Of a stretch of 64,000 nucleotides of DNA, positions 36,831 to 44,825 are shown in pieces. A program made the position numbers and the translations under genes. The notes under the pieces were generated by a model. The model ran no database searches and was not told the origin of the DNA. It saw only the letters and a program-made list of their open reading frames with translations. Numbering within the stretch: position 1 is the first letter of the stretch; every line of letters begins with the position of its first letter. The stretch is taken from NCBI RefSeq assembly GCF_004135735.1, contig NZ_CP012670.1, positions 7,890,501 to 7,954,500 on the forward strand, read 5' to 3'. The DNA is from Sorangium cellulosum (GTDB lineage Bacteria > Myxococcota_A > Polyangia > Polyangiales > Polyangiaceae).

Positions 36831-37970
36831 ATGTCGTCCGCGTCCTCGTTCCTCGACCTCCTCACGCCCGATCCGGGGCGCGTCCCCTGGGACGAGCTCC
36901 AGGTCTTCGACTGGGTCCGCGCGCTCGAGGGCTGCCCGCAGGACCCGATCCACCACGCCGAGGGCAACGTCTGGATCCACACGCGCATGGTGCTGGAGAC
37001 GCTCCTCGGGCTGCCCGCGTGGCGGGCGCTGCCGGCGGAGGAGCAGCGCGTCGTTTACCTCGCGTGCCTGCTCCACGACGTGGCGAAGCCGGCGACCACC
37101 CGCGAGGAGGACGGGCGGATCACGGCCAAGGGCCACTCGCGCGCGGGCGAGCTGGTCGCGCGCCGCCTGCTCTGGGAGCTCGGCGCGCCGTTCGCGCTGC
37201 GCGAGCAGGTGTGCGCGCTCGTGCGCTACCACCAGATCCCGTTCTACCTGATCGAGCGCGACGACGCGCGGCGCCTCGCCGCCGAGATCAGCCTGGCGAC
37301 GCGCTGCGATCTGCTGGCGCTCGTGGCCGAGGCCGACATCCGCGGGCGCGTCTGCGCGGACATGGGCCGCGTGGTCGACAACATCGAGCTCTTCCGCGAA
37401 TTCTGCCGCGACGAGGGGTGTTACCAGGCGCCGCGCTCCTTCGCGTCGGATCACACGCGCTTCGTGTACTTCCGCTCCGCCCACGCTGGCGGGCGCCACC
37501 CGGACGTGGAGGTCTACGACGACACGCGCGCCGAGGTCGTGGTGATGAGCGGGCTCCCGGGCGCCGGGAAGGACACCTATGTCCGCGACCACCTCGCCGG
37601 CTGGCCGGTCGTCTCCCTGGATGCGCTGCGGAGCGAGCTCGAGATCGATCCGACGGACACGCAGGGACAGGTGGTCCAGGCGGCGCGCGAGCGGGCGAAG
37701 GAGCACCTCCGGCGCGGCGAGCGGTTCGTGTGGAACGCGACGAACCTCTCGCGGCAGCGGCGCGGGCCCGTGCTGCAGATGGCGGCGGACTACGGGGCGA
37801 GGATCCGCGTGGTCTACGTGGAGGTGCCGGCGGCGGTCCTGTTCGCGCAGAACCGCGCGCGAGCGGCGGCGGTGCCGGAGGCGGCGATCCGCCGGATGAT
37901 CGAGCGCTGGGAGATCCCGGCGAGGACCGAGGCGCACGAGGTCGTGCTCTCGGTGCGCGAGGCGGGGTAG
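36831..37970 (+). CDS. HD-Pnk: HD phosphoesterase fused to polynucleotide kinase
   Basis: 379 residues. N-terminal HD domain (about 35-200): the signature ACLLHDVAKPATT with H82-D83, plus GHSRAGE and YHQIPFY, and D169 in EADIRGRV. This half removes 2',3'-cyclic or 3'-phosphate groups in the known family. The C-terminal half is a T4 Pnk-like kinase with P-loop MSGLPGAGKDTYV (240-251), VSLDALRSEL and a FVWNATNLSRQRR segment, which phosphorylates 5'-OH ends. The same two-part arrangement is known from Runella HD-Pnk. It lies head to head with the RNA ligase gene. The fusion and motifs are read directly; the activities are from the family. Confidence 0.88.
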   Translation: MSSASSFLDLLTPDPGRVPWDELQVFDWVRALEGCPQDPIHHAEGNVWIHTRMVLETLLGLPAWRALPAEEQRVVYLACLLHDVAKPATTREEDGRITAKGHSRAGELVARRLLWELGAPFALREQVCALVRYHQIPFYLIERDDARRLAAEISLATRCDLLALVAEADIRGRVCADMGRVVDNIELFREFCRDEGCYQAPRSFASDHTRFVYFRSAHAGGRHPDVEVYDDTRAEVVVMSGLPGAGKDTYVRDHLAGWPVVSLDALRSELEIDPTDTQGQVVQAARERAKEHLRRGERFVWNATNLSRQRRGPVLQMAADYGARIRVVYVEVPAAVLFAQNRARAAAVPEAAIRRMIERWEIPARTEAHEVVLSVREAG

Positions 37971-38174
37971 CCCGGTCCGGGCCGCCCGGTCATCCATGGT
38001 TGAGCTCGCGGAGGAGGTCGTCGCCGGGGGTGCCGATACCGGCCCCGGCTCTCCGCTCCCCGCCCCCGCCCCGGCCGACCTTGCTCACCTCTCCCGAACC
38101 CGAGCGCCAGCCCGGCGCGGGCCAGCCGGCTGCGCTCGCATGCGCGACGCGGTACGCTGCGCCTGGAGCGACGT

Positions 38175-38915
38175 ATGCCCTTCCAGCGCGAGAACTCTCC
38201 CATCCCGATTCCCCCGCCCGGCGAGGACGAGCTCCCGTACGACGATGGAGAGCCGATGGAGTCCGAGCGCCACCGCGCCCAGATGGACATGCTCATCGAG
38301 GTGCTGAAGCTCTTCTGGCGCGACCGCGACGACGTGTTCGTCGCCGGCAACATGGCCATCTACTTCAGCGAGCTGCAGGCGAAGAAGAATGACTTCCGAG
38401 GCCCCGACGTGTTCGTCGTGCTCGACACCAACCGGCGCGAGCGCAAGTCATGGGTCGTCTGGCAGGAGGACGGGAGGACGCCCGACGTGGTGATCGAGCT
38501 GCTCTCCGAGAGCACCGAAGCCGTCGATCGCGGCGAAAAGATGCGCGTCTACGCGAAGCTCCTGCGCGTGCCGGAGTACTACCTGTTCGATCCGTTCTCG
38601 GGCGCATTCGAGGCCTATGCGCTCGATCGAGCCACGCGGTCCTACGTGCCGGTGCCGCCCGAGGCGAACGGTGACGTCGTGAGCGCCTGCCTCGGCCTGC
38701 GGCTCGGAGTCCGCCATGGCACCTACCTCGGCCTCGAGGCCGACTGGCTGCGGTGGCTCGACGCCAAGGGGCGCGTGCTGCCGACCGCCGAAGAGCAGGC
38801 GCGCGCCGCCGAAGAGCAGGCGCGCGCCGCCGGCGACGAGGCGAAGAGGCTCGCCGCTCGGCTCGCGGCGTACGAAAGGCACTTCGGGCCGCTGCCGGGC
38901 GGCAGCTCGGACTGA
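38175..38915 (+). CDS. Uma2-family (DUF820) PD-(D/E)XK nuclease-like protein
   Basis: 246 residues. The middle has the Uma2 core: FRGPDVFVVLDTNRRE, then TPDVVIELLSEST, VYAKLLRVPEYYLFDPF and a C-terminal GLEADWLRWLD. The PD...E-x-L pattern fits the restriction-like nuclease fold. The tail carries two EEQARAA units coded by 21-bp repeats near 38797-38838 and an Arg/Ala-rich coiled end. Such proteins are abundant in cyanobacteria and myxobacteria and often lie near mobile or defence genes; no target is known. ATG start. Confidence 0.85.
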   Translation: MPFQRENSPIPIPPPGEDELPYDDGEPMESERHRAQMDMLIEVLKLFWRDRDDVFVAGNMAIYFSELQAKKNDFRGPDVFVVLDTNRRERKSWVVWQEDGRTPDVVIELLSESTEAVDRGEKMRVYAKLLRVPEYYLFDPFSGAFEAYALDRATRSYVPVPPEANGDVVSACLGLRLGVRHGTYLGLEADWLRWLDAKGRVLPTAEEQARAAEEQARAAGDEAKRLAARLAAYERHFGPLPGGSSD

Positions 38916-38949
38916 AGCGCGACGAAATCCATCTTCTTCCCCTGCCGCC

Positions 38950-39002
38950 CGTGGCGCCTCGTGCCGCCCGTGGCGCCTCGTGCCGCCCGTGGCGCCTCGG
39001 TG
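38950..39002. repeat. 19-bp direct repeat, three copies
   Basis: GTGCCGCCCGTGGCGCCTC recurs nearly three times in tandem between the Uma2 gene and the small kinase gene. No gene runs through it; probably slippage-generated. Confidence 0.7.
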
Positions 39003-39021
39003 GTCCAGCCCGCCCGTCGCT

Positions 39022-39594
39022 CTACGCGCCGGCCGCGCCGCTCACGCGCGCCTCCCCCAGGCGGCCAAGGATCTCGTCCACGGTCTCCGCGACCGTGAGC
39101 TCCGAGGTGTCCAGCCAGAGGCCCAGCCGCGGCGTCTCCGCGCGCAATACGCGGTCGAAATCGAGGACCGCCGAGGTGTCCTGGTAGCCGCGCTTCGCTC
39201 GACCCGCCTCGCGCGCCGCGACCACGGCGGGACGCGGGCAGAGGACGACGACATGCAGAGGACGATCCGCGTAGTACCGCACCACCTCGGCCAGCCCCGG
39301 TCCCAGAACGATGTCCTGGTGGACCACGGTGAACCCGGCCTGGAAATACAGATCGGCCGCCGCGGCCGCGATGCGGTACCGGAGCCGTAGCTGCCGCTCG
39401 GCCTCCTCCGAGAGCTCGAAGCCCATCTCGGCCTGCCCGCCCACGATCATCCGGCGAAACACGTCGCCCCGGAGGTGCACGCTCCTCGGCAGCCGCTCGG
39501 CCAGCCGCTGCGCCACGGTCGACTTTCCGGCGGCCATCAGCCCCGTGATCAGGAGGATCGACGGCGAATCCGACCGGCTCTCGCGCTCGTTCAC
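39022..39594 (-). CDS. P-loop kinase / phosphotransferase (CPT/zeta-like)
   Basis: 190 residues. P-loop TGLMAAGKSTVAQRL (18-32), VHLRGDVFRRM, and GFTVVHQDIVLG (Walker B-like). This is the pattern of small AAA/P-loop kinases annotated as chloramphenicol phosphotransferase-like or zeta-toxin-like. No antitoxin gene is next to it, so a toxin role is not supported. It may phosphorylate a small molecule. GTG start. The enoyl-CoA hydratase gene is upstream on the same strand, beyond a partial duplication. Confidence 0.7.
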   Translation of the reverse strand: MNERESRSDSPSILLITGLMAAGKSTVAQRLAERLPRSVHLRGDVFRRMIVGGQAEMGFELSEEAERQLRLRYRIAAAAADLYFQAGFTVVHQDIVLGPGLAEVVRYYADRPLHVVVLCPRPAVVAAREAGRAKRGYQDTSAVLDFDRVLRAETPRLGLWLDTSELTVAETVDEILGRLGEARVSGAAGA

Positions 39595-39668
39595 GGGGAC
39601 CCTCCTCGCGGGCTCTCCGGAGCCCCCGCTCGGTTATCTCCGCCTCGACCCCGCCGCCACCATATTCG

Positions 39669-39766
39669 CCCGCCGGGCGGCCCGGTCGCTCCCTGTTCAG
39701 GAACGCGTCCATCGCCACCCGCCGGGCGGCCCGGTCACTTCCTGTTCAGGAACGCGTCCATCGCCC
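39669..39766. repeat. 49-bp duplication of the end of the enoyl-CoA hydratase gene
   Basis: CCTGTTCAGGAACGCGTCCA occurs twice with a 49-bp period, in a unit starting CCCGCCGGGCGGCC. The copy at 39718 onward carries the true 3' end of the enoyl-CoA hydratase gene (MDAFLNRK); the copy at 39669 repeats it just outside the gene. It is a recent local duplication that left a fragment of the C-terminal coding region. Confidence 0.85.
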
Positions 39767-40490
39767 GGCGGTGATCCGGGCCGTTCCACTGCTCGGCGAA
39801 CGCCCGCCGCTCGACCTCGACGGCCGACGCGCGCAGCGCCTCGCGCACCTTGCACAGAGACCGCTTCATCGCGGCGACCGTCGTGCGCGGGTTGTCGGCG
39901 ATGCGGTTCACCTGCGCGATCGCCCGGCCCCGCGCCGCGCCCGTCGGGACGACCTCGTTCACGAGGCCGATCCGGAGCGCCTCGGCCGCGTCGATCTTCT
40001 CCGCCGTCAGCAGGAGCCGCGTCGCCGCGAGCGGCCCGACCCGCTCGCAGAGCCGCGTCAGCCCGCCCCAGGCCGGCGACAGGCCCATCTTCACGTGGCG
40101 GAACGAGAGCGCGACGTGCTCCTCGACGATGACGAAGTCGCAGCGCAGGAGCAGCTCGCACCCGCCACCCAGCACGTCGCCCTGCACCGCCGCGACCACC
40201 GGCACCTCGCTCTCCTCGAGCGCCGAGAACCCCTCGAACATCGACAGGACCGCATCCCCCCCCGCGCCGCCCGACGCGAGCGCGTGGAGCTCGCGGATGT
40301 CGCCGCCGGCGACGAAGATCTTGCTGCCCTCCGCCGTGATCACGACGCCGCGCACGCGCGGGTCGGCCGCGGCGAGGCGGATCGCCTCGCCGAGGCGCCT
40401 CGCGTACGCGCTGTCGATCGCGTTCCTGCAGCCGGGGCGATCGATGGTGAGGACGACCGCGTCGCCGGCCGCCTCGACCCGCAGGCTCAC
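39735..40490 (-). CDS. enoyl-CoA hydratase/isomerase family protein
   Basis: 251 residues, typical crotonase length. IFVAGGDIRELHAL (CoA and oxyanion-hole loop) and GDVLGGGCELLLRCD with the first catalytic Glu (G-G-G-x-E) are present. The second catalytic Glu, usually in a P-E-V/I-x-L-G line, is replaced: the sequence reads SFRHVKMGLSPAWGG. So it may be an isomerase, hydrolase or decarboxylase rather than a classical hydratase. The RimK-like gene overlaps by 4 bp upstream (ATGA), an operon of unclear logic. Its C-terminal codons are duplicated downstream. Confidence 0.85.
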   Translation of the reverse strand: MSLRVEAAGDAVVLTIDRPGCRNAIDSAYARRLGEAIRLAAADPRVRGVVITAEGSKIFVAGGDIRELHALASGGAGGDAVLSMFEGFSALEESEVPVVAAVQGDVLGGGCELLLRCDFVIVEEHVALSFRHVKMGLSPAWGGLTRLCERVGPLAATRLLLTAEKIDAAEALRIGLVNEVVPTGAARGRAIAQVNRIADNPRTTVAAMKRSLCKVREALRASAVEVERRAFAEQWNGPDHRRAMDAFLNRK

Positions 40491-41536
40491 GAGACCGCCC
40501 TCCGCGCGCCCCGGCCGTTCGCGAGCATCGCGGCCTTCCTGCGGCTCGCGCCCGCGCCGTTCTCAGCCGCCCGGCTGAGCCGCCGCGGCGCCGGCATGCG
40601 CTCGTCGTGGATCACCTCCGCGATGCGCGCCTCGAGCGCGCGGCGGCTCAGGCCGCGCTGCTCCGCCGCGTACCGCTCGGCGTAGTCGATGATCGCGCCG
40701 GCGACGTCGACGCCGCTCGCGCGCTCGATCCCCTCCAGCCCCGGCGAGCTGTTGATCTCGAGGATCTTGGGCCCGGAGCGCGCCTCGAGCATGTCGACGC
40801 CCGCGACCTCGAGGCCCATCGCCTTCGCGGCGCGGATGGCGACGCTGCGGTACGCGCGCGGCAGCTTGAGCCGGTCGCCCTTGCCGCCGCGGTGCAGGTT
40901 CGAGCGGAACTCGCCCGGCTTGGCGACCCGCCGCATCGAGGCGACCACGCGGCCGCCGACGACGATGACGCGGATGTCGCGCCCCTTCGACTCGCGCACG
41001 TACTCCTGGAGCACGATGTCCTGGCCCATGGCCCAGAACGTCTCGAGCAGCGCGTGCACGGCCTGGGGCGTCTCGGCGAGCATCGTGCCGATGCCCTGCG
41101 TCCCCTGCTGGAGCTTCACGATCGCGGGGCAGCCGCCGACGAGCGAGAGCGCCGCGTCGACCCCGGCCGGGCTGCGGGCGCACACCGTGATCGGCACGTT
41201 GAGCTTGCGGCGCGTGAGCAGCTGGAGCGCCCGCAGCTTGTCGCGGCTCCGGGCGATCGAGACCGCGCCGTTCAGGACCGGGACGCCCATGAGATCGAAC
41301 TGGCGGACCACGGCGAGGCCGTAGTTCGTGATGCTGGCGCCGATGCGGGGGATCACGATGTCGAAGCGGGGCACCGGGGAGCCGCCGACGAGCAACGACG
41401 GGCGCCCGCGCGACACCACGATCTGGAAATCGAGCGGATCGATGACGCTGACGTCGTGACCGCGCGCGCGCCCCGCGAGCACGATCCGGCTCGTCGAGTA
41501 GAGGGACGCGTTGCGCGACAGGACGAGGAATCGCAT
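40487..41536 (-). CDS. RimK-family alpha-L-glutamate ligase
   Basis: 349 residues with ATP-grasp features: RIGASITNYGLAVVRQFDLM (the RimK pre-domain signature), SRDKLRALQLL, IVKLQQGTQGIGTML (nucleotide loop), VQEYV-equivalent LQEYVRESKGRDIRV, and the metal site KILEINSSPGLEGIE. RimK-type ligases add glutamate to proteins such as ribosomal protein S6 or to cofactors. The last 50 residues are basic and disordered, an addition to the core. It is the first gene of a two-gene set with the enoyl-CoA hydratase-like gene. Confidence 0.9.
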   Translation of the reverse strand: MRFLVLSRNASLYSTSRIVLAGRARGHDVSVIDPLDFQIVVSRGRPSLLVGGSPVPRFDIVIPRIGASITNYGLAVVRQFDLMGVPVLNGAVSIARSRDKLRALQLLTRRKLNVPITVCARSPAGVDAALSLVGGCPAIVKLQQGTQGIGTMLAETPQAVHALLETFWAMGQDIVLQEYVRESKGRDIRVIVVGGRVVASMRRVAKPGEFRSNLHRGGKGDRLKLPRAYRSVAIRAAKAMGLEVAGVDMLEARSGPKILEINSSPGLEGIERASGVDVAGAIIDYAERYAAEQRGLSRRALEARIAEVIHDERMPAPRRLSRAAENGAGASRRKAAMLANGRGARRAVS

Positions 41537-41721
41537 GTGGCCCGGAGGCTAGCAGAGCCCGCACAGCGCGTGGATGGGCGCGCGCGCCGATCCGCTTTTC
41601 ACGCCGCCTCGCGCGTCGCCGCGCGTCGCCGCGCGTGAGTTCCGTCGCGCGCCGCGCCATTGGCCGCGTTTTCCATGCGGAAGACCCGACGCGGGCGTAA
41701 GCGCGGGAGGAGGGCGCGTCC

Positions 41722-41801
41722 GGGGTGCTCACCGGAGGGGCTGAAGTGCAGGCGGGCCACAAAAGAGGCCCGCCGGAACGCAAGCCCCGGAGGTGAGCAC
41801 C
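41722..41801. repeat. dispersed palindromic element, copy D (inverted)
   Basis: Arms GGTGCTCACC (41722-41731) and GGTGAGCACC (41792-41801) are perfect 10-bp complements. The core reads as the reverse complement of copies A-C. Its inner stem is GGCGGGCC/GGCCCGCC on the core strand, where A and B have GGCGAGCC/GGCTCGCC: a base-pair change on both sides that keeps pairing. It sits in the 364-bp gap 41537-41900 upstream of the acyl-CoA dehydrogenase gene. Confidence 0.85.
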
Positions 41802-41854
41802 TCGAGCGCGACCACCTCCCGCGCCCGGGGCGCTGCGCTTGCGCTGAAAAATGT

Positions 41855-41878
41855 TTCGTGTACGAATCATTCCGATTC
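41855..41878 (+). promoter_or_regulatory. possible operator before acyl-CoA dehydrogenase
   Basis: Two nested inverted repeats in an AT-rich patch: TTCG-TGTA-CGAA (41855-41866) and GAATC-ATTCC-GATTC (41864-41878). They end 22 bp before the ATG, where a repressor of a fatty-acid gene (TetR type) could act. No regulator gene is adjacent. Inference only. Confidence 0.35.
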
Positions 41879-41900
41879 TGCTGACGAGGAGGGGTTCGCG

Positions 41901-43070
41901 ATGTGGCAGCCGTTCACGGAAGAGCACCAGCAGTTCAGGAAGACGGTGCGGGCCTTCGCGGAGAAGGAGCTCGCTCCGCACGTCGAGGAGTGGGAAACGG
42001 CGGAGTGCTTCCCGAGCTGGGTGTTCAAGCGCGCCGGCGAGCTCGGGATCCTGGGCGCGCACTTCCCGGAGGAGCACGGCGGCGCCGGGCTCGACTACTG
42101 GTTCTCGGCGGTGAAGGCCGAGGAGCTCGTGCGCTCCACGATGGCGGGCGTGTCGATGGGGCTGCTCGTCCAGAGCGACATGGCGACGCCGGTGATCAGC
42201 GACATCGGGACGAAGGAGCAGATCGAGGAGTTCCTCCGGCCGGCGCTCGCGGGCGACAAGATCGCCGCGCTCGGCGTCTCCGAGCCGGCGGCCGGCAGCG
42301 ACGTGGCCGGGATCCGGACGACCGCGCGCAAGGACGGCGACGACTACGTGCTGAACGGGCAGAAGACGTTCATCACCAACGGGACGCGCGCCGACTTCGT
42401 GACGCTGCTCGCCAAGACGTCCCCGGACAAGGGGGCCCACGGCTGCTCGTTCTTCCTCGTGCCGACGGCGCTCCGCGGCTTCAGCGTCGCCAAGAAGCTG
42501 AAGAAGATCGGCAACAAGTCGTCGGACACGGCGGAGCTCTTCCTCGAGGACGTCCGGGTGCCGGGGCGCTACCTGCTCGGCGAGCCGGACCAGGGCTTCA
42601 TGTACCTGATGCAGAACTTCCAGACCGAGCGGCTGATCGCGGCGGTGGGCGCGATCGCGAGCTCGTTCAAGGCGCTCGACGACGCGGTGGCGTACGGGCG
42701 GGAGCGGGTGGCGTTCGGCAAGCCGATCATCAAGCGCGAGTCGTGGCAGCACCGGTTCGTGGACCTGTACACGCGCTGCGAGGCGGCGCGCGCCCTCGTC
42801 TACAAGTGCGTCGACCACTACAACGACGAGCGCTACGTGCGGAAGGTGCCGATCAGCTTCGACACGGTGAAGCTCATCTCGATGGCGAAGATCCTGGCCG
42901 GCGACGTGGCCGACGACGTGATGGACACCTGCCTCCAGTTCCACGGCGGCTGGGGGTACATCGAGGACTTCCCCATCGCGCGCGCCTGGCGCGACCAGCG
43001 GCTCCTGCGCATCGGCGGCGGGACGACCGAGACGATGAAGTATTACCTGGCGAAGCTGATGAACTTCTGA
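41901..43070 (+). CDS. acyl-CoA dehydrogenase
   Basis: 389 residues, full length. Oxidises acyl-CoA with FAD. Family blocks: LGVSEPAAGSDVAGIRTTA (substrate/FAD), FITNGTRADF, GRERVAFGKPI, and QFHGGWGYIEDFPIARAWRD. The C-terminal motif reads RIGGGTTETMK. The Glu of the medium-chain type (E-G-T) is absent there; in long-chain and isovaleryl types the base sits in an earlier helix. GAGGAGGGG lies upstream of the ATG. It is flanked on both sides by copies of the palindromic repeat (D before, B after). Exact chain length cannot be told. Confidence 0.93.
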   Translation: MWQPFTEEHQQFRKTVRAFAEKELAPHVEEWETAECFPSWVFKRAGELGILGAHFPEEHGGAGLDYWFSAVKAEELVRSTMAGVSMGLLVQSDMATPVISDIGTKEQIEEFLRPALAGDKIAALGVSEPAAGSDVAGIRTTARKDGDDYVLNGQKTFITNGTRADFVTLLAKTSPDKGAHGCSFFLVPTALRGFSVAKKLKKIGNKSSDTAELFLEDVRVPGRYLLGEPDQGFMYLMQNFQTERLIAAVGAIASSFKALDDAVAYGRERVAFGKPIIKRESWQHRFVDLYTRCEAARALVYKCVDHYNDERYVRKVPISFDTVKLISMAKILAGDVADDVMDTCLQFHGGWGYIEDFPIARAWRDQRLLRIGGGTTETMKYYLAKLMNF

Positions 43071-43103
43071 AGGGCGCCTCGAGCGCGCCCCCGGGCCCTC
43101 GAG

Positions 43104-43237
43104 CGCGCCCCCGGGTGGCGCTGCGCGCCTGGGGGCTCACCTCCGGGGCTTGCGTTCCGGCGAGCCCCTGTCGTGGCTCGCCTGCACTCCAGCCCCTCCG
43201 GTGAGCCCCCAGGCGCGCAGCGCCACCCGGGGGCGCG
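43104..43237. repeat. dispersed palindromic element, copy B
   Basis: Perfect 38-nt inverted arms (43104-43141 and 43200-43237, left arm beginning CGCGCCCCCGGGTGGCG) enclose a core almost identical to copy A, with inner stem GGCGAGCC/GGCTCGCC. It lies 33 bp after the acyl-CoA dehydrogenase stop. The arms share only the innermost part with copy A, yet pair perfectly. Confidence 0.93.
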
Positions 43238-43298
43238 GGCAACGGGTGACCAGCAGTCGACACGTCGAAAAAAAACGACACGTCGGTCGAAAAAAATA

Positions 43299-43327
43299 GA
43301 GACAGGCGGCGCGGGAGGCTGTAGATA
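43299..43327 (+). promoter_or_regulatory. candidate promoter for tRNA-Ala
   Basis: GAGACA (43299-43304) and TAGATA (43322-43327) are separated by exactly 17 bp and lie 17 bp before the tRNA. Two A-tracts (near 43268 and 43290) upstream resemble an UP element; each follows a CGACACGTCG unit that occurs twice. Confidence 0.55.
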
Positions 43328-43343
43328 CCCGGCTCCCAACGAC

Positions 43344-43416
43344 GGGGCTGTAGCTCAGCTGGGAGAGCGCATGACTGGCAGTCATGAGGTCAGGGGTTCG
43401 ATCCCCCTCAGCTCCA
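43344..43416 (+). tRNA. tRNA-Ala (anticodon GGC)
   Basis: A full cloverleaf. Acceptor GGGGCTG pairs with CAGCTCC and contains the G3:U70 wobble pair that marks alanine tRNAs. D-arm GCTCAGCTGGGAGAGC, anticodon arm CATGA-CTGGCAG-TCATG with GGC at positions 34-36, T-arm with GGTTCGATCC. Discriminator base A at 43416. The following bases are CCG, so the CCA end is not encoded and must be added after transcription. It reads GCC/GCU codons. Confidence 0.97.
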
Positions 43417-43429
43417 CCGATAGGATCCA

Positions 43430-43449
43430 GGGGTTCCCGCAGGAACCCC
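43430..43449 (+). terminator. hairpin after tRNA-Ala
   Basis: GGGGTTCC-CGCA-GGAACCCC forms a perfect 8-bp stem with a 4-nt loop, 13 bp after the tRNA. No T-run follows, so it may mark a processing or Rho-assisted end. It also lies between the convergent tRNA and lipoprotein genes. Confidence 0.5.
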
Positions 43450-43480
43450 CCACGCCGTGCCCGTCTGCCGGCGTGCTCGC

Positions 43481-44812
43481 TTAGAAAGCGCCGAGAAACC
43501 GGGGCGGTAGGCCGGTTTGCGGATCGGCGCGGAAGGCGCCCGCATGTACGAGGGCGCGGGGGTCGGCGCCGACGTCGAAGCGGTGCACGACGCCCCCGTC
43601 GGTCTCGGCGTCCGCGACGAGGCAGCGCCCGCAGGCCGCGGCGCAGCGCACCTCGCCGAGCGAGAACGGCAGCTCCTTCGAGCGCAGCAGGACCTCGGGC
43701 GCTCCGCGCTCGCCCGCGGCGAGGTCGACCGCCGTCAGGGTGTCGTCGACCCGGGCGTCGCCGCCGCTCGCGTCGCGGCCGAGCGTCGTGAACAGGATCT
43801 GATCCTCGGACGCGAACGCGACGGAGAAGCCGGGTGACCCCTCGCCGAGCTCGCTCGCCGACCACCGCCGCTCCTCGGTGAGGCCCCGCTCGCCCCGCGC
43901 GAGGACGACCAGCCCCGCCTCGGCCAGGTTCGAGCTCGCGTCGCCGCCGAACGATCCGGTGCACGTGACCGCGAGCCGCGCGCCGCTGTCGGACGCGGCG
44001 AGCCCGGCGCAGCCGCGCAGCCCGTCGAGGAAGGTGACCGCCGCGATCGTGTCGTCGCGCGTGTCGATCTCGACGAGGCGCGACGTGGCCGTCTCCAGGA
44101 ACGAGGCCGACGACGGCGCGAGGAGGACGTAGAGGCGCCCCTCGACCAGCACCGCCCGACCCGGCCGCGGGTGGAGCGCCGGATCCTCCCCGGCCATCGC
44201 CGGCGCGAGGTCGACGCGGCCGACGAGGGCGCGGGCCCCGGGATCGAGGACGAGCAGGTCGCTCCCGCCGTCGAACGGCTCGGCGCCCGGGGCGAGGTTC
44301 GGCTCCAGGCGCGTGACGTACGCCTTCCCGGGCGAGACCTCGACGTAGTCCTGCGGGTTCGCGGCGAACCCGGTCGCCACGGAGAGCTGCCCGGTGACCT
44401 CGCCGCTCCGCGCGTCGAGCCACGTGAGCACCGAGGTGGACCGGTCGAGCAGCACGACCCGGCCGCCGCGGACCGGCATGGTCGGCGGGGTGACGTCGCC
44501 CGACAGCGGCGCCGAGAGCCCGATCGGCGCCGAGCCCGACGACAGGATCGACGCGGAGAGGACCGCGCCGTCCCAGCCGAGCAGGCCGACGTTCGTGGAC
44601 TGGTAATCATTGCTCACGACCACGGCGCCGATCCCGCACGGCCCCTCCGGCGCGTCCGTGCCGCCCGTGTCCTCCGGCGGCTCCGGCGCGTTGCACCCGA
44701 GCAGCGCGGCGAGCGCCCCCGCGGCGAGCGCCCGCGCCGAGCAGGCCGGGAGCCCGCGCCGAGGCCCCCGATCGAAGCGAGACAGCAGCATCTTCCTCGT
44801 CATCACCACCAC
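43481..44812 (-). CDS. lipoprotein with beta-propeller-like repeats
   Basis: 443 residues. After a basic start, hydrophobic helix and lipobox (ALLGC-NA, about residue 41) comes a Pro/Glu/Thr linker. The mature part has repeated units of the kind RVVLLDRSTSVLTWLDARSG, DLLVLDPGARALVGRVDL and SRLVEIDTRDDTIAAVTFL, each a short strand, a loop with Asp and a second strand, as in six- or seven-bladed propellers. A C-x-x-x-C-x-x-C group (CAAACGRC) lies near the end. Internal ATGs a few codons downstream are alternative starts. It is 13 bp after the small gene at 44826. Ligand unknown. Confidence 0.72.
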   Translation of the reverse strand: MVVMTRKMLLSRFDRGPRRGLPACSARALAAGALAALLGCNAPEPPEDTGGTDAPEGPCGIGAVVVSNDYQSTNVGLLGWDGAVLSASILSSGSAPIGLSAPLSGDVTPPTMPVRGGRVVLLDRSTSVLTWLDARSGEVTGQLSVATGFAANPQDYVEVSPGKAYVTRLEPNLAPGAEPFDGGSDLLVLDPGARALVGRVDLAPAMAGEDPALHPRPGRAVLVEGRLYVLLAPSSASFLETATSRLVEIDTRDDTIAAVTFLDGLRGCAGLAASDSGARLAVTCTGSFGGDASSNLAEAGLVVLARGERGLTEERRWSASELGEGSPGFSVAFASEDQILFTTLGRDASGGDARVDDTLTAVDLAAGERGAPEVLLRSKELPFSLGEVRCAAACGRCLVADAETDGGVVHRFDVGADPRALVHAGAFRADPQTGLPPRFLGAF

Positions 44813-44825
44813 GTCCTCCTCGTCA

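Noticed and set aside
39022..39594. Zeta-toxin of a toxin-antitoxin pair
   Set aside because: No antitoxin-sized gene is adjacent; the neighbours are a duplication scar and the Uma2 gene.
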